NCBI GenBank assembly: GCA_964370605.1
Contig: CAYJJX010000002.1
Location: 1-64,000 of the forward strand
Length of the DNA stretch: 64,000 bases
Reading direction: 5' to 3'
Source: CAYJBH01 sp964370605
GTDB lineage: Bacteria > Bacillota > Clostridia > Oscillospirales > Ruminococcaceae
Positions within the stretch are counted from its first letter, which is position 1. Each line of letters begins with the position of its first letter. Both the position numbers and the translations under genes were made by a program. The notes beneath the pieces were generated by a model, which was given only the letters and a program-made list of their open reading frames with translations, did no database searches and had not been told where the DNA came from. This document shows, piece by piece, positions 17,448 to 25,321 of the stretch.

Positions 17448-18599
17448 ATGACTAATTTTCTTCTCAAAACATTTGCCGCAAAAAAAGGCGGCACAAAAAG
17501 AGAGCGTTACGGAAGTGTTGCCGGTGTTATCGGCATTATTTCCAATGCGCTGATATCAGTAATAAAACTGTCGGTCGGTCTGGCGATATCCAATATTGCC
17601 ATCATTGCCGATGGTATAAACAATCTTGCCGACACCGCAGGTTCGATAATCACAGTCGTTGGATTTAGAATTTCGTCAAAACCTGCCGACAAAGAGCATC
17701 CGTACGGTCACGCCAGAATGGAGTATATCTCTGCGCTGGGCGTGTCTTTCATTGTGCTATTTTTAGGTTTGCAACTTCTGGTAGAATCAATCAACGGTAT
17801 CATTGCACCGAAACAGACCGAATTCGGAACGGCCACTATATTGCTTTTAGTCTTTTCTGTTGGAGTAAAAATATGGCAGCGCCATTTTTTTTCCAAAACT
17901 GCCGCCATTATTAATTCAAAAGTTCTTAAAGCCGCTGCAATTGACAGTCGAAACGACATAATTATGAGCATTGTCGTCCTTTTGAGCCTACCTATCTCGA
18001 GTGAAATCGGATTTTCGCTTGAAGGATATGTTGGTGTGCTGGTGTCGCTCTTCATCTTATATTCCGGCATACAACTCATCGGCGATACAGTCACTCCCCT
18101 ACTCGGTGCACCGCCCGACAAAGGAATGATCGACGGAATTTCAGAAAAAATTCTGTCGACAAACAAAGTGTTGGGCATGCATGATCTTATTGTGCACAAC
18201 TATGGTGTCGGGCGCTACTTTGCATCGGTACATGTCGAGATGTCCGCGGATAACGACCTGCTTCACAGTCACGAAATCATCGATGCAATCGAACGCGAAG
18301 TCGGAGAAGAATTTGATGTTACACTCGTGATTCATCTCGATCCTGTTGTAAAAGACGAGCGCGTAAACGACTTGAAAGAGCAGGTGCTGACAATATTGCG
18401 CCGCATGTCAAACAGTATTAACATCCATGACTTCAGAGCTGTTTTTGGTCCTTCAAAAGTCAAGCTAATCTTTGATGTTGAGGTTCCCGCCAGTCTCGAA
18501 CAATCAGACGGCGAACTGCGTGAATTGATGGCTGAGAGTATAAAGCTGGAGATACCTCACTCCGCTTCAGTCATTTTTATAGATCGACTTTTTGACTAA
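17448..18599 (+). CDS. Cation diffusion facilitator metal transporter
   Basis: 383 residues. CDF-family proton/metal antiporter exporting divalent cations such as Zn, Mn or Fe. About six membrane helices occupy residues ~20-210. Metal-site residues are visible in helix 2 (IADGINNLADT) and helix 5 (KAAAIDSRNDII); the HPYGHARMEYI motif follows helix 2. The N-D and D-N residue pairs resemble Mn/Fe-type rather than Zn-type CDFs, but specificity is inference. A cytoplasmic domain fills the last ~170 residues, longer than in minimal CDF proteins. CGGAG lies close before the ATG. Confidence 0.93.
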   Translation: MTNFLLKTFAAKKGGTKRERYGSVAGVIGIISNALISVIKLSVGLAISNIAIIADGINNLADTAGSIITVVGFRISSKPADKEHPYGHARMEYISALGVSFIVLFLGLQLLVESINGIIAPKQTEFGTATILLLVFSVGVKIWQRHFFSKTAAIINSKVLKAAAIDSRNDIIMSIVVLLSLPISSEIGFSLEGYVGVLVSLFILYSGIQLIGDTVTPLLGAPPDKGMIDGISEKILSTNKVLGMHDLIVHNYGVGRYFASVHVEMSADNDLLHSHEIIDAIEREVGEEFDVTLVIHLDPVVKDERVNDLKEQVLTILRRMSNSINIHDFRAVFGPSKVKLIFDVEVPASLEQSDGELRELMAESIKLEIPHSASVIFIDRLFD

Positions 18600-18671
18600 G
18601 ACATACCATAGGCGAACCTCAACCTTTCGCCATATACCATCGACACTTTGCACATTGTTATGGTTTTATAG

Positions 18672-18708
18672 AAAAAGATGACTGCAGATACCTGCAGTCA
18701 TCTTTTTT
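18672..18708. terminator. Bidirectional terminator between CDF and ars remnant
   Basis: AAAAAGATGACTGCAG-ATAC-CTGCAGTCATCTTTTTT, a perfect stem with A- and T-runs, so it can stop the convergent transcripts from both sides. Confidence 0.9.
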
Positions 18709-18717
18709 ATCGGGTCG

Positions 18718-18934
18718 TTAATTTGTGTTGAATAGTGGCCTTGTCTTGTTCGCTATCTTCACTAAAACGAGCATTACCGGAACCTCGACCAAATTGTTGC
18801 AAGCGCGACAGGACTGTCTGTGCCGAACAGTGCGATGGCGACCGCAACCGACAGCTCAAAAAAATTGGAAGCGCCTATCATCCCGGCAGGGGCGGCTATG
18901 TTATGTGGAAGACGAATCATCTTTGATATCGCTT
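18718..18934 (-). pseudogene. arsB: ACR3-type arsenite efflux pump, C-terminal remnant
   Basis: Read on the minus strand, this begins RLPHNIAAPAGMIGASNFFE and continues LSVAVAIALFGTDSPVALATI, the highly conserved last part of ACR3-type arsenite exporters. After ALATI the frame is broken: it runs into a stop (18774-18776), while the expected continuation VEVPVMLVLVKIANKT appears in another frame and ends at 18718. Compared with the usual ALATVVGVLVEVPVML, about ten bases are missing near 18790-18795. The first ~300 residues of the pump are absent; the remnant starts just after the thioredoxin-like gene. It is clearly non-functional and marks a decayed ars operon. Confidence 0.85.
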
Positions 18935-18946
18935 CTTCTCTGTCAT

Positions 18947-19429
18947 CTATCCGCGAACTCCTGTCAAAATTTTCTCCACTTCATCCACCTTCAAAACCTT
19001 GCCGAATGAGACAACCTTACCATCTACAACAAGTGCCGGCGTGGTCATTACTCCGTAACTTGCAATGGCGGCAAAATCTGTAACATGATCAATCGCAGTG
19101 TCCATGCCAAGGTTTTCCAGCGCTGCTTTTGTAGCCGCCTCCAACTCGTTGCACTTTTTGCAACCGGAGCCAAGAACTTTAACCGACGCACCCTCTGCAA
19201 GAGACGTTTTCGCCTTCTCAACACTTTCGGAGTCAATGTTTCCACAGCAGCCTTCCGATTTCTGTTTCTCTGCCTTTTTGGCCTCTATCTCCGATGCGCT
19301 ACACATTCCGCCACACTCACATGGCAACAATTCTTCGTTGCTCTTTGTCTCGTTTGCTGTTGTGTCACAAGCTCCGTCGCATCCGCAATCTTCCTGCTTC
19401 TTCTTTTTTCCAAAACCAAATAATCCCAT
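18947..19429 (-). CDS. Thioredoxin-like protein with Cys-rich N-terminal extension
   Basis: 160 residues. The C-terminal ~80 residues are a small thioredoxin_3-type fold: VKVLGSGCKKCNELE with the redox CxxC, then MTTPALVVDGKVV with the cis-proline. The N-terminal ~80 residues form a Cys-rich, Lys-rich extension (CGCDGAC, CECGGMC, GCCGN) that probably binds metal or metalloid. Such proteins are commonly encoded with the neighbouring DUF318/ArsP permease and arsB in clostridial ars operons. It lies 49 bases after the permease gene and is followed by the arsB remnant. Confidence 0.88.
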   Translation of the reverse strand: MGLFGFGKKKKQEDCGCDGACDTTANETKSNEELLPCECGGMCSASEIEAKKAEKQKSEGCCGNIDSESVEKAKTSLAEGASVKVLGSGCKKCNELEAATKAALENLGMDTAIDHVTDFAAIASYGVMTTPALVVDGKVVSFGKVLKVDEVEKILTGVRG

Positions 19430-19478
19430 GATAGTGTTCCTTTCTTTATGTTAAATATCTTTATGATTTGTTATATTA

Positions 19479-20498
19479 CTATATTGTCACTAAGATAGGC
19501 TGAAGGGCATTGAAAAGATACCCAACAAGCACAATTCCGGCTGCACAAATTGCGATAAACGCCGCCAAAAGTTTTGGCTTCACTGCCTTTTTAAGCATTA
19601 TCATGGACGGCAAACTAAGCGCTGTGACCGCCATCATAAACGAGAGTATTGTTCCTAGCTGCGCACCTTTGTCAAGCAGTGCTTCCGCTACCGGAATGGT
19701 TCCAAAGATATCGGCGTACATCGGTATACCGACAAGCGTTGCCAAAATCACGCCGAATGGGTTGTTGCTGCCAAGGACTGTCTCGATAATCTCTTGCGGT
19801 ATCCAGTTGTGTATTACAGCACCGATTCCGACGCCGACCAGAATATAGGGAAACACTTTTTTGAAGGTGGCCACTACCTGCTCTTTCGCAAATATCACAC
19901 GTTCTTTCTTGGTCAACTCCGGCGATTCAATATCGACACTTCCTGCGCTAAGTATAAAATCCTCGACGTATTTCTCCATTCCCATCTTCTGCAACAGCGT
20001 TCCGCCGACAACGGCGATAACGAGTCCCACTATCACATAGGCAATCGCGACCCGCGGGCCGAAAATACTCATCAACAGAACCAAGCTTCCAAGGTCAACC
20101 ATCGGCGAGGATATCAAAAAGCTAAAGGTAACCCCGATCGGAAGTCCTGCACTTGTGAAACCCATAAACAGCGGAATAGACGAACAGGAGCAAAACGGTG
20201 TGACCGTCCCTAGCAAAGCAGACACTATATTTGCCCAAACACCCTTGAAACGGCTAAGTATCCTTTTGCTGCGCTCGGGAGGGAAATAGCTTTGTATATA
20301 AGATATTACGAATATTAGAGTACAGAGAAGTATCGTTATCTTTATCACATCATATATAAAGAATTGTACACTTCCACCAACTGCAGTAGAAACGTCCAGT
20401 CCAAACGATGTCAAAATTGTTCCTACACCGTCGTTCAGCCATTTCATTCCCAGTATTTGATATTGTATAACATCCCAAATTCCGCTCAGTATTTCCAT
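19479..20498 (-). CDS. ArsP/DUF318-family permease
   Basis: 339 residues with about eight membrane helices. The family signature TPFCSCSSIPLFMGF (residues ~99-113) is intact; it resembles the cysteine motif of ArsP, which exports trivalent organoarsenicals in Campylobacter. A second repeat (IPMYADIFGTIPVAEALL near residue 255) matches the usual internal duplication. The cytoplasmic loop between halves is long and charged. First gene of the ars-type operon, behind a strong promoter with two ArsR-like operators. AAAGGG lies 9 bases before the ATG. The substrate is inferred from context. Confidence 0.9.
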   Translation of the reverse strand: MEILSGIWDVIQYQILGMKWLNDGVGTILTSFGLDVSTAVGGSVQFFIYDVIKITILLCTLIFVISYIQSYFPPERSKRILSRFKGVWANIVSALLGTVTPFCSCSSIPLFMGFTSAGLPIGVTFSFLISSPMVDLGSLVLLMSIFGPRVAIAYVIVGLVIAVVGGTLLQKMGMEKYVEDFILSAGSVDIESPELTKKERVIFAKEQVVATFKKVFPYILVGVGIGAVIHNWIPQEIIETVLGSNNPFGVILATLVGIPMYADIFGTIPVAEALLDKGAQLGTILSFMMAVTALSLPSMIMLKKAVKPKLLAAFIAICAAGIVLVGYLFNALQPILVTI

Positions 20499-20518
20499 CG
20501 GTATACGCCCTTTCTCAA

Positions 20519-20534
20519 ATCAATTTTTTTTGAA
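20519..20534 (-). promoter_or_regulatory. ArsR-type operator 2
   Basis: ATCAA-N6-TTGAA, in the leader between the predicted transcription start and the permease ATG. It has the same half-site spacing as operator 1. Confidence 0.5.
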
Positions 20535-20542
20535 CTGACTTT

Positions 20543-20571
20543 ATCATACACCACTAAAACGTAAATGTCAA
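20543..20571 (-). promoter_or_regulatory. Consensus promoter of the ars-type operon
   Basis: On the minus strand TTGACA (complement of 20566-20571), exactly 17 bases, TATGAT (complement of 20543-20548). The -35 lies in the end of the long palindrome. Confidence 0.8.
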
Positions 20572-20609
20572 TACTTTAAATCAAAAAAAATTGATTTAAA
20601 GTATTGACA
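20566..20609. promoter_or_regulatory. Perfect 19-bp palindrome containing ArsR-type operator 1
   Basis: TGTCAATACTTTAAATCAA, six A residues, then its exact reverse complement. The centre reads ATCAA-N6-TTGAT, like known ArsR/SmtB-family operators. The arms end in TTGACA on both strands, one being the -35 of the permease promoter. Confidence 0.7.
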
Positions 20610-20723
20610 CATATTATATGGGATATTGCGCTACACAATAAATGATACGATATTTTGTGCTATTCTGCAGCAATAAGTGTTTTATTTCTTAAAAAACATC
20701 ATTAAAACATATTTGCAATATTT
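20610..20723. other. Gap with no gene seen
   Basis: AT-rich sequence between the ars promoter region and the zinc-ribbon gene. No arsR-like reading frame, RNA gene or convincing terminator was found here. Confidence 0.5.
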
Positions 20724-21124
20724 TCATCCAATACCAACATTAAAACCACCTGTAAATGCAAAAAACAGCCCCACTACAATTATTATCACGCCAACGACTA
20801 TTAACACTGTCTTGGATAATCCTTCCTGTGCTGTTATCTTCAAAGGTTTTCCGCAATGGGGGCAACTATAAGCAGAATACGATATTGTTTTACCACAATC
20901 GGGGCAACTTGTTATAGAACTATTATTAGTATTCGCACTACCAGTAATCTTTTCTATTTGTTGCAAATGTACATAGCAAGTCGGACAAATATCTTCTTTT
21001 TCAAAAAATTTCTATTACATTTAGGGCATATTTTTGTATAAGCGTCACCAATAAATGTTTTGCATGAATAGCAATGTGTATTATTATCGCCATTTGACTC
21101 TTTACAACTCGGACATTCTCTCAT
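20724..21124 (-). pseudogene. Zinc-ribbon membrane protein, split by a one-base frameshift
   Basis: A single ~133-residue protein is visible in two frames. From ATG 21124 (AGGAGG 6 bases upstream) it reads MRECPSCKESNGDNNTHCYS and on through CPKCNRNF; at an A6 run (21003-21008) the frame shifts, and the other frame continues EKEDICPTCYVHLQQ, then CPDCGKTISYSAYSCPHCGK and a C-terminal membrane helix (TVLIVVGVIIIVVGLFFAF). One added base restores three zinc ribbons and the anchor. It could be a real mutation, a phase-variable run or a sequencing error. It follows the potassium channel gene, whose C-terminus also carries zinc-ribbon cysteines. Confidence 0.75.
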
Positions 21125-21149
21125 AAATAACCTCCTGTAAATCCCTGTG

Positions 21150-22046
21150 TCAACCGCTAATGTTTTTTCCACAATATGGACAAAAATGTTTTTTATCATT
21201 ATTTTCATCTGAATCAAATCCGTGTTCCATGACGAACTTTATCAACTCTTCTGACTCATGTTCCTGCTCTTCCACGATTTTTTTCAGTTCTTTTTCATGT
21301 TTTTCATTATTAAGTTCTACGAATCCGGCAGAGATGATACCGGTGGGAACCGCAATTAGGCCAAGCCCGAGAAAGGCGATCACACTGCTGAAAAGTTTAC
21401 CCATCGCCGTTATCGGCACAATATCTCCATAACCAACTGTCGTGAATGTCGCCACCGACCACCAAAATCCGGAAAATGCATTTTCAAAAACTTCCGGCTG
21501 TGCCTCCTTCTCTATATTGTATATAATAATCGATGTGATAACGGTAAGTATAAGTATGACCGAGACAGAGGATGTAAGTTGGCTAGCTTTTCGTTTGAGT
21601 ACAAGATGCATGGAAGAAAGCGCACTGGTATATCGGTGCAATTTAAATACACGAAGAAGCCGAATAATTCTCATGGTATCGAGGACGCTGGGGTGCATGG
21701 TAATAAAGAAAGGGAGATAAAACGGAAGAATCGACAAGAGATCGACTATCGCCATAAAGGAAAAAACATAGAGCAAGCGTGATACTATTTTACTCTTGTC
21801 CGGGTGCAATAGGTCGCTGGTCCAAAGACGAAAGGCATATTCTATGGTAAACACCAAAACCGAGACTACTTCGACGCTCTCGGTAAAAACTATCAACCAC
21901 TCATCCTCGACATCGAACGTCATTACGGTTATTGTAAATACATTCAATATGATAAGTACCATTATCAAGAGGTCGAATATCTTGCTATATTTATCGCCTT
22001 CTTTTGCAGGGTTGATTATCTCAAAAATTCTTCTCTTAAAACTCAT
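21150..22046 (-). CDS. Voltage-gated potassium channel family protein
   Basis: 298 residues from ATG 22046 (AAAGGGAC upstream). Six membrane helices with an S4-like helix (MRIIRLLRVFKLHRY, residues ~121-135) and the selectivity filter TTVGYGDIVP near residue 205 between S5 and S6. A coiled, Glu/Lys-rich cytoplasmic tail follows (KHEKELKKIVEEQEHESEEL), and the protein ends in CPYCGKNISG, half of a zinc-ribbon signature. Only two cysteines are present there, so metal binding would need pairing between subunits. It lies 65 bases after proC. Confidence 0.92.
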   Translation of the reverse strand: MSFKRRIFEIINPAKEGDKYSKIFDLLIMVLIILNVFTITVMTFDVEDEWLIVFTESVEVVSVLVFTIEYAFRLWTSDLLHPDKSKIVSRLLYVFSFMAIVDLLSILPFYLPFFITMHPSVLDTMRIIRLLRVFKLHRYTSALSSMHLVLKRKASQLTSSVSVILILTVITSIIIYNIEKEAQPEVFENAFSGFWWSVATFTTVGYGDIVPITAMGKLFSSVIAFLGLGLIAVPTGIISAGFVELNNEKHEKELKKIVEEQEHESEELIKFVMEHGFDSDENNDKKHFCPYCGKNISG

Positions 22047-22111
22047 GGTTGTCCCTTTCTCGATAAAAAGTGCCCGACTCAGCAAAAAAACGATTGGGAA
22101 CTTATTATCTA

Positions 22112-22921
22112 TTATTCGCTCTGTGCTCGAATCTCGAGTCCTCGATCGATACAGGCATCACATCCTCTTTTGATAATCTCGGAAAGTCCGTCCCGTTCAA
22201 AGCTCTTTATGCTCTGTTCTGTCAGGCCGCCCGGGGTACATACGCCTGCAACAAGTTCGGTAGGTGTCTTGTCGCTCTGCATCAAAAGTTCTGCCGATCC
22301 TTTGAACGTCTGCGCAGTTAACCGTAGGGCGGTATCATAATCAACACCCCGTGCGGCCACTGCCTCTGCTACACTGTTAATAAGATAATAAACATAGGCC
22401 GGCGCAGATCCGTTTGCCGGAACAATAGAAAATAGCTGTTCTTCCTCCATCTGTTCCGCAATCCCTACTCCGCTAAAGACATTATATACCACAGCGAATT
22501 CCTCGTCTGTGACATCGGCAGTTTTCGCCATCGCGCTGGCGCCCATCCCGACCAACGCCGGTGCGTTAGGCATAACACAGATGACACCGACATCGCCAAG
22601 GTGTTTTTTGATCAGATCGGAAGTAATACCCGCCGCCACCGACACTATTATCTGTCGATGATCAACATTAACTTTCGAAAGATCGCTAAGAAGAGTTGTA
22701 AAGATTTGCGGTGCTGTGGCAAGCAACAAAAACTTGCAATTTTTCCTGATTTCAGAAATATCCTCGACAACTTGATAACCGTCCTCTTGTAGTCCGGCGC
22801 GACGTTCTGCTGAAATATCGAAGAGTATCACCTCTTCTTTTGTCAACACACCGCAGCCGATTGCACCCTTGAGTATCGCCCCACCCATATGTCCAACACC
22901 GATTATTCCAAGTTTAAACAT
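22112..22921 (-). CDS. proC: Pyrroline-5-carboxylate reductase
   Basis: 269 residues from ATG 22921 (AAGGG about 9 bases upstream; a TTG three codons earlier abuts that site). NADPH-dependent last step of proline synthesis. The Rossmann start KLGIIGVGHMGGAILKG, the central CVMPNAPALVGMGASAM (usual form MPNTPALVGEG) and the C-terminal GSAPAYVYYLINSVAEAVA and VCTPGGLTEQSIKSFE segments are all present, with full-length dimerisation helices. proA and proB are not in the window. Confidence 0.95.
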   Translation of the reverse strand: MFKLGIIGVGHMGGAILKGAIGCGVLTKEEVILFDISAERRAGLQEDGYQVVEDISEIRKNCKFLLLATAPQIFTTLLSDLSKVNVDHRQIIVSVAAGITSDLIKKHLGDVGVICVMPNAPALVGMGASAMAKTADVTDEEFAVVYNVFSGVGIAEQMEEEQLFSIVPANGSAPAYVYYLINSVAEAVAARGVDYDTALRLTAQTFKGSAELLMQSDKTPTELVAGVCTPGGLTEQSIKSFERDGLSEIIKRGCDACIDRGLEIRAQSE

Positions 22922-23143
22922 GCTTAACAACCCTTCCTCTTATAAGTTTTTGTCCGGTCTCGCCACACTATGGCAAAATACAAACCTGTTCCGTTTGAAA
23001 AACACAAATGACTCTATTTCAACTAAAATTGGGTTGAAAACCAGTTTTCTGGCTTTTGTGTTTTTGTGCTGTTTCACTGCAACATGGCACAATTTCACAT
23101 CTCTCGCCAAATTTGTTCAAGTACTTAATGCGTTCACACCATT
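22922..23143. other. Gap with small hairpins only
   Basis: No gene seen. An AAAACCAG-TTTT-CTGG-CTTTT hairpin lies at about 23037-23055 and TTCAAC...GTTGAA next to it; these may weakly end the transcript of the small membrane peptide. Confidence 0.35.
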
Positions 23144-23251
23144 CTAGTACATCTGCATAGAAAAAATGATCGTCAACACGGTGCTGAGAATCAGACTTCC
23201 CACAAGCACTACCGCGAGAATAATCGCTATAAGTTTTTTGAATTTTGACAT
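23144..23251 (-). CDS. Small single-helix membrane peptide (35 aa)
   Basis: A 35-residue reading frame: basic start MSKFKK, one long hydrophobic helix (LIAIILAVVLVGSLILSTVL) and a short tail ending FSMQMY. AAAGGA stands 9 bases before the ATG, and the gene lies 41 bases downstream of the response regulator on the same strand, so it is well placed for translation from that mRNA. No family recognised. It could also be read as a signal-anchor peptide. The ribosome site and clean membrane helix are the reasons to call it. Confidence 0.6.
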   Translation of the reverse strand: MSKFKKLIAIILAVVLVGSLILSTVLTIIFSMQMY

Positions 23252-23292
23252 TTATTATTTTCCTTTCTACTAAAACTCAAAAAGAGTTTTCT

Positions 23293-23994
23293 TTATTCTG
23301 AACTCCATCGATATCCATAACCCCAAACCGTGAGTATGTGTTTAGGGTTCGAGGGATCCTCTTCCACCTTCATTCGCAACCGACGAATATTGACGTCCAC
23401 TATCTTCACATCGCCAAAATAGTTATCGCCCCAAACTCCTTTTAGTATCTGTTCCCTCACCATTGCTACATTCGGATTTTTGAAAAACAACATCATGATT
23501 CCATATTCAACCTGTGTAAGATCGATGGGGACACCGTTTTTATAAAGTAGGTGACTGGTTGGGCATATTTCAAAGCAGCCTGCAACAAGTCGTCCATCCG
23601 ATTGCTTTTCCGGTTCTTGCACCTGTGTAATACGACGACACAGTGCCTCTACGCGTGCCAAAAGCAATGCTACCGAAAACGGTTTTGTGATATAGTCATC
23701 TGCGCCGATAGAAAGTCCGCTTATCTTATCCGACTCCTGCGCCTTTGCCGACAGAATGATTATTCCAATCTGGCTGTTCTCTTTACGGATAATCTCACAG
23801 AGTGAAAAACCGTTCATCTTTGGCAACATCACATCTAATATTGCCACATCAAACAACTGTTTTGGGTCTGAAAAAAAATCGAGTGCCTGTTCGGCAGAGA
23901 CTGCCTCCACCACCTCATATCCGGTAACCGAAAGATTGAGTGCCAACATCTCGCGGATGGAGGTTTCATCCTCTACAACGAGTATTCTCTTCAT
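23293..23994 (-). CDS. OmpR/PhoB-family response regulator
   Basis: 233 residues. Receiver domain 1-120: acidic pair E8/D9, phospho-acceptor D54 (AILDVMLPKMNG), the Ser of ILSAKA and the Lys of DYITKPF. The winged-helix DNA-binding domain occupies ~135-233 (LTQVEYGIMMLFFKNPNVAMVREQIL... VDVNIRRLRMKVEEDPSNP...VWGYGYRW). No histidine kinase is adjacent, so it is an orphan here; the gene upstream on the same strand is a lipoprotein and the one downstream a membrane peptide. Targets unknown. Confidence 0.93.
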   Translation of the reverse strand: MKRILVVEDETSIREMLALNLSVTGYEVVEAVSAEQALDFFSDPKQLFDVAILDVMLPKMNGFSLCEIIRKENSQIGIIILSAKAQESDKISGLSIGADDYITKPFSVALLLARVEALCRRITQVQEPEKQSDGRLVAGCFEICPTSHLLYKNGVPIDLTQVEYGIMMLFFKNPNVAMVREQILKGVWGDNYFGDVKIVDVNIRRLRMKVEEDPSNPKHILTVWGYGYRWSSE

Positions 23995-24036
23995 AACTTT
24001 TATCCTTTCCGATTTTATTTAGTTCAAGGGGGATAA

Positions 24037-25299
24037 TCAATAGAGCGCCTTTATACCCTGAGTGACAAATCTAAGTTCATAGTCGGTCATATTGCCATAT
24101 GTCATAATATATAGTTGTTCATTACCGAGCTGCAAAAGCGGCGTAATCGTCCCGTCCTCTGAGATAGGTGGCTCAGCGAAATCAGAGAGTATCAACGAAA
24201 AATACAGCTCGTTTTTATCTGAATTCACCACTGTGATTCCGTCAGGACTTTCTAAAAACTCGATATGACCTATCCAATGCGCCGGAAGATTAACAAAAAA
24301 AGCAAGGCGGGAATTTACGATTCCGACGTATTTAGGTAAATCGGCGTCTGTACCCATGTCATAATATCCTACCGACAGATAGTCGGTCGGCAACTGCGTC
24401 TCGGTCGGAAGCATTCCGGGCTGTTCCACAATGCCGTCCCCATCGATATCCAGTGAAAATAACAGCCGATTGTCATGCGTAATAAGTTGTCGTTCTTCAC
24501 TACTTAACAGGCTGAAAACCTCACCCTCTTCAAACTTCAAAAGATCACCCGAGAGCCGATTCTGTACATCTAATCCCTCCAACACAATCAGCGTCTCATC
24601 ACCGTAAAACGATGATTTGATGGTAACCGCTTCCATGATTTCCGGGTTGGGTGTGCCTTGATACAGCTGAATAGGTGTGTCGGTACTGAGCGAAATAATC
24701 CTAAGATTGAGCGAACCTTCACGTGTGGTTGGAAGTGCAAATACCAATTCGTTTTCTTCTCCGCCCTGAATGTCGCTCACAAGCAAGCTGCTATAATCCT
24801 GTACAAATACCGATGATAAATTATCATTCTCAAAGCTGTATACGGTCAGGTACATTTCATCGGCAGTAACACCGGCATAGCTAACTAGTAAGCTCATCGA
24901 CTCATCGGCCCGAAGATTATTAAACTCGACACTCTCCACTCCATAACCGACGCCTCTCAGACTGTGTGTAACAGTCAAAACGCCTTGTTGCTCCCGAAGT
25001 ATTGCAACGTTAATGTCGGTTCCCGAATTAGAGTCACTGTAAAAAGAAATAATTGACTGTTCGCCGGTAAAAGTGCCATCGTCAAATAAAAGTGCACCGG
25101 AGTGCGCTCCGTTTTTCGGCGAAACAATAACCGCCTGCTCTCCGGCAAATGCCTTGATAGCATTAAAAGCCGCTGTCTGTAGGCTGTTAGGTTGTGGTGC
25201 GACCAACAACTCTTCCACGTTACCGGTCATGAATATATTGCTACAAGCGGTGAGCGATAACAGGCAGAAAAGCAGTGCCGAAACAATTGTTTTTTTCAT
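24037..25299 (-). CDS. Uncharacterised lipoprotein
   Basis: About 420 residues. Type II signal peptide MKKTIVSALLFCLLSLTACS with lipobox LTAC, so it is anchored to the outer face of the membrane. A TTG two codons upstream has better spacing from AAAGG, so the start is uncertain by two residues. The rest is beta-rich and acidic with recurring LSTDT/SLLVS-type strands and an IDGDGIVEQPG stretch resembling a calcium- or FG-GAP-like loop (SLDIDGDGIVEQ), suggesting a beta-propeller; this is inference. It lies between argS and the response regulator and may be co-expressed with both. Confidence 0.75.
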   Translation of the reverse strand: MKKTIVSALLFCLLSLTACSNIFMTGNVEELLVAPQPNSLQTAAFNAIKAFAGEQAVIVSPKNGAHSGALLFDDGTFTGEQSIISFYSDSNSGTDINVAILREQQGVLTVTHSLRGVGYGVESVEFNNLRADESMSLLVSYAGVTADEMYLTVYSFENDNLSSVFVQDYSSLLVSDIQGGEENELVFALPTTREGSLNLRIISLSTDTPIQLYQGTPNPEIMEAVTIKSSFYGDETLIVLEGLDVQNRLSGDLLKFEEGEVFSLLSSEERQLITHDNRLLFSLDIDGDGIVEQPGMLPTETQLPTDYLSVGYYDMGTDADLPKYVGIVNSRLAFFVNLPAHWIGHIEFLESPDGITVVNSDKNELYFSLILSDFAEPPISEDGTITPLLQLGNEQLYIMTYGNMTDYELRFVTQGIKALY

Positions 25300-25321
25300 G
25301 GGCAACGGTTACCTTTGTAAT

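Noticed and set aside
18725..19009. Plus-strand frames in the arsB remnant
   Set aside because: The minus strand shows clear ACR3 similarity in two frames; the plus-strand frames are its shadows.
20604..20640. Possible divergent promoter from the right arm of the ars palindrome (TTGACA on the plus strand)
   Set aside because: No -10-like sequence at a suitable distance and no plus-strand gene follows.
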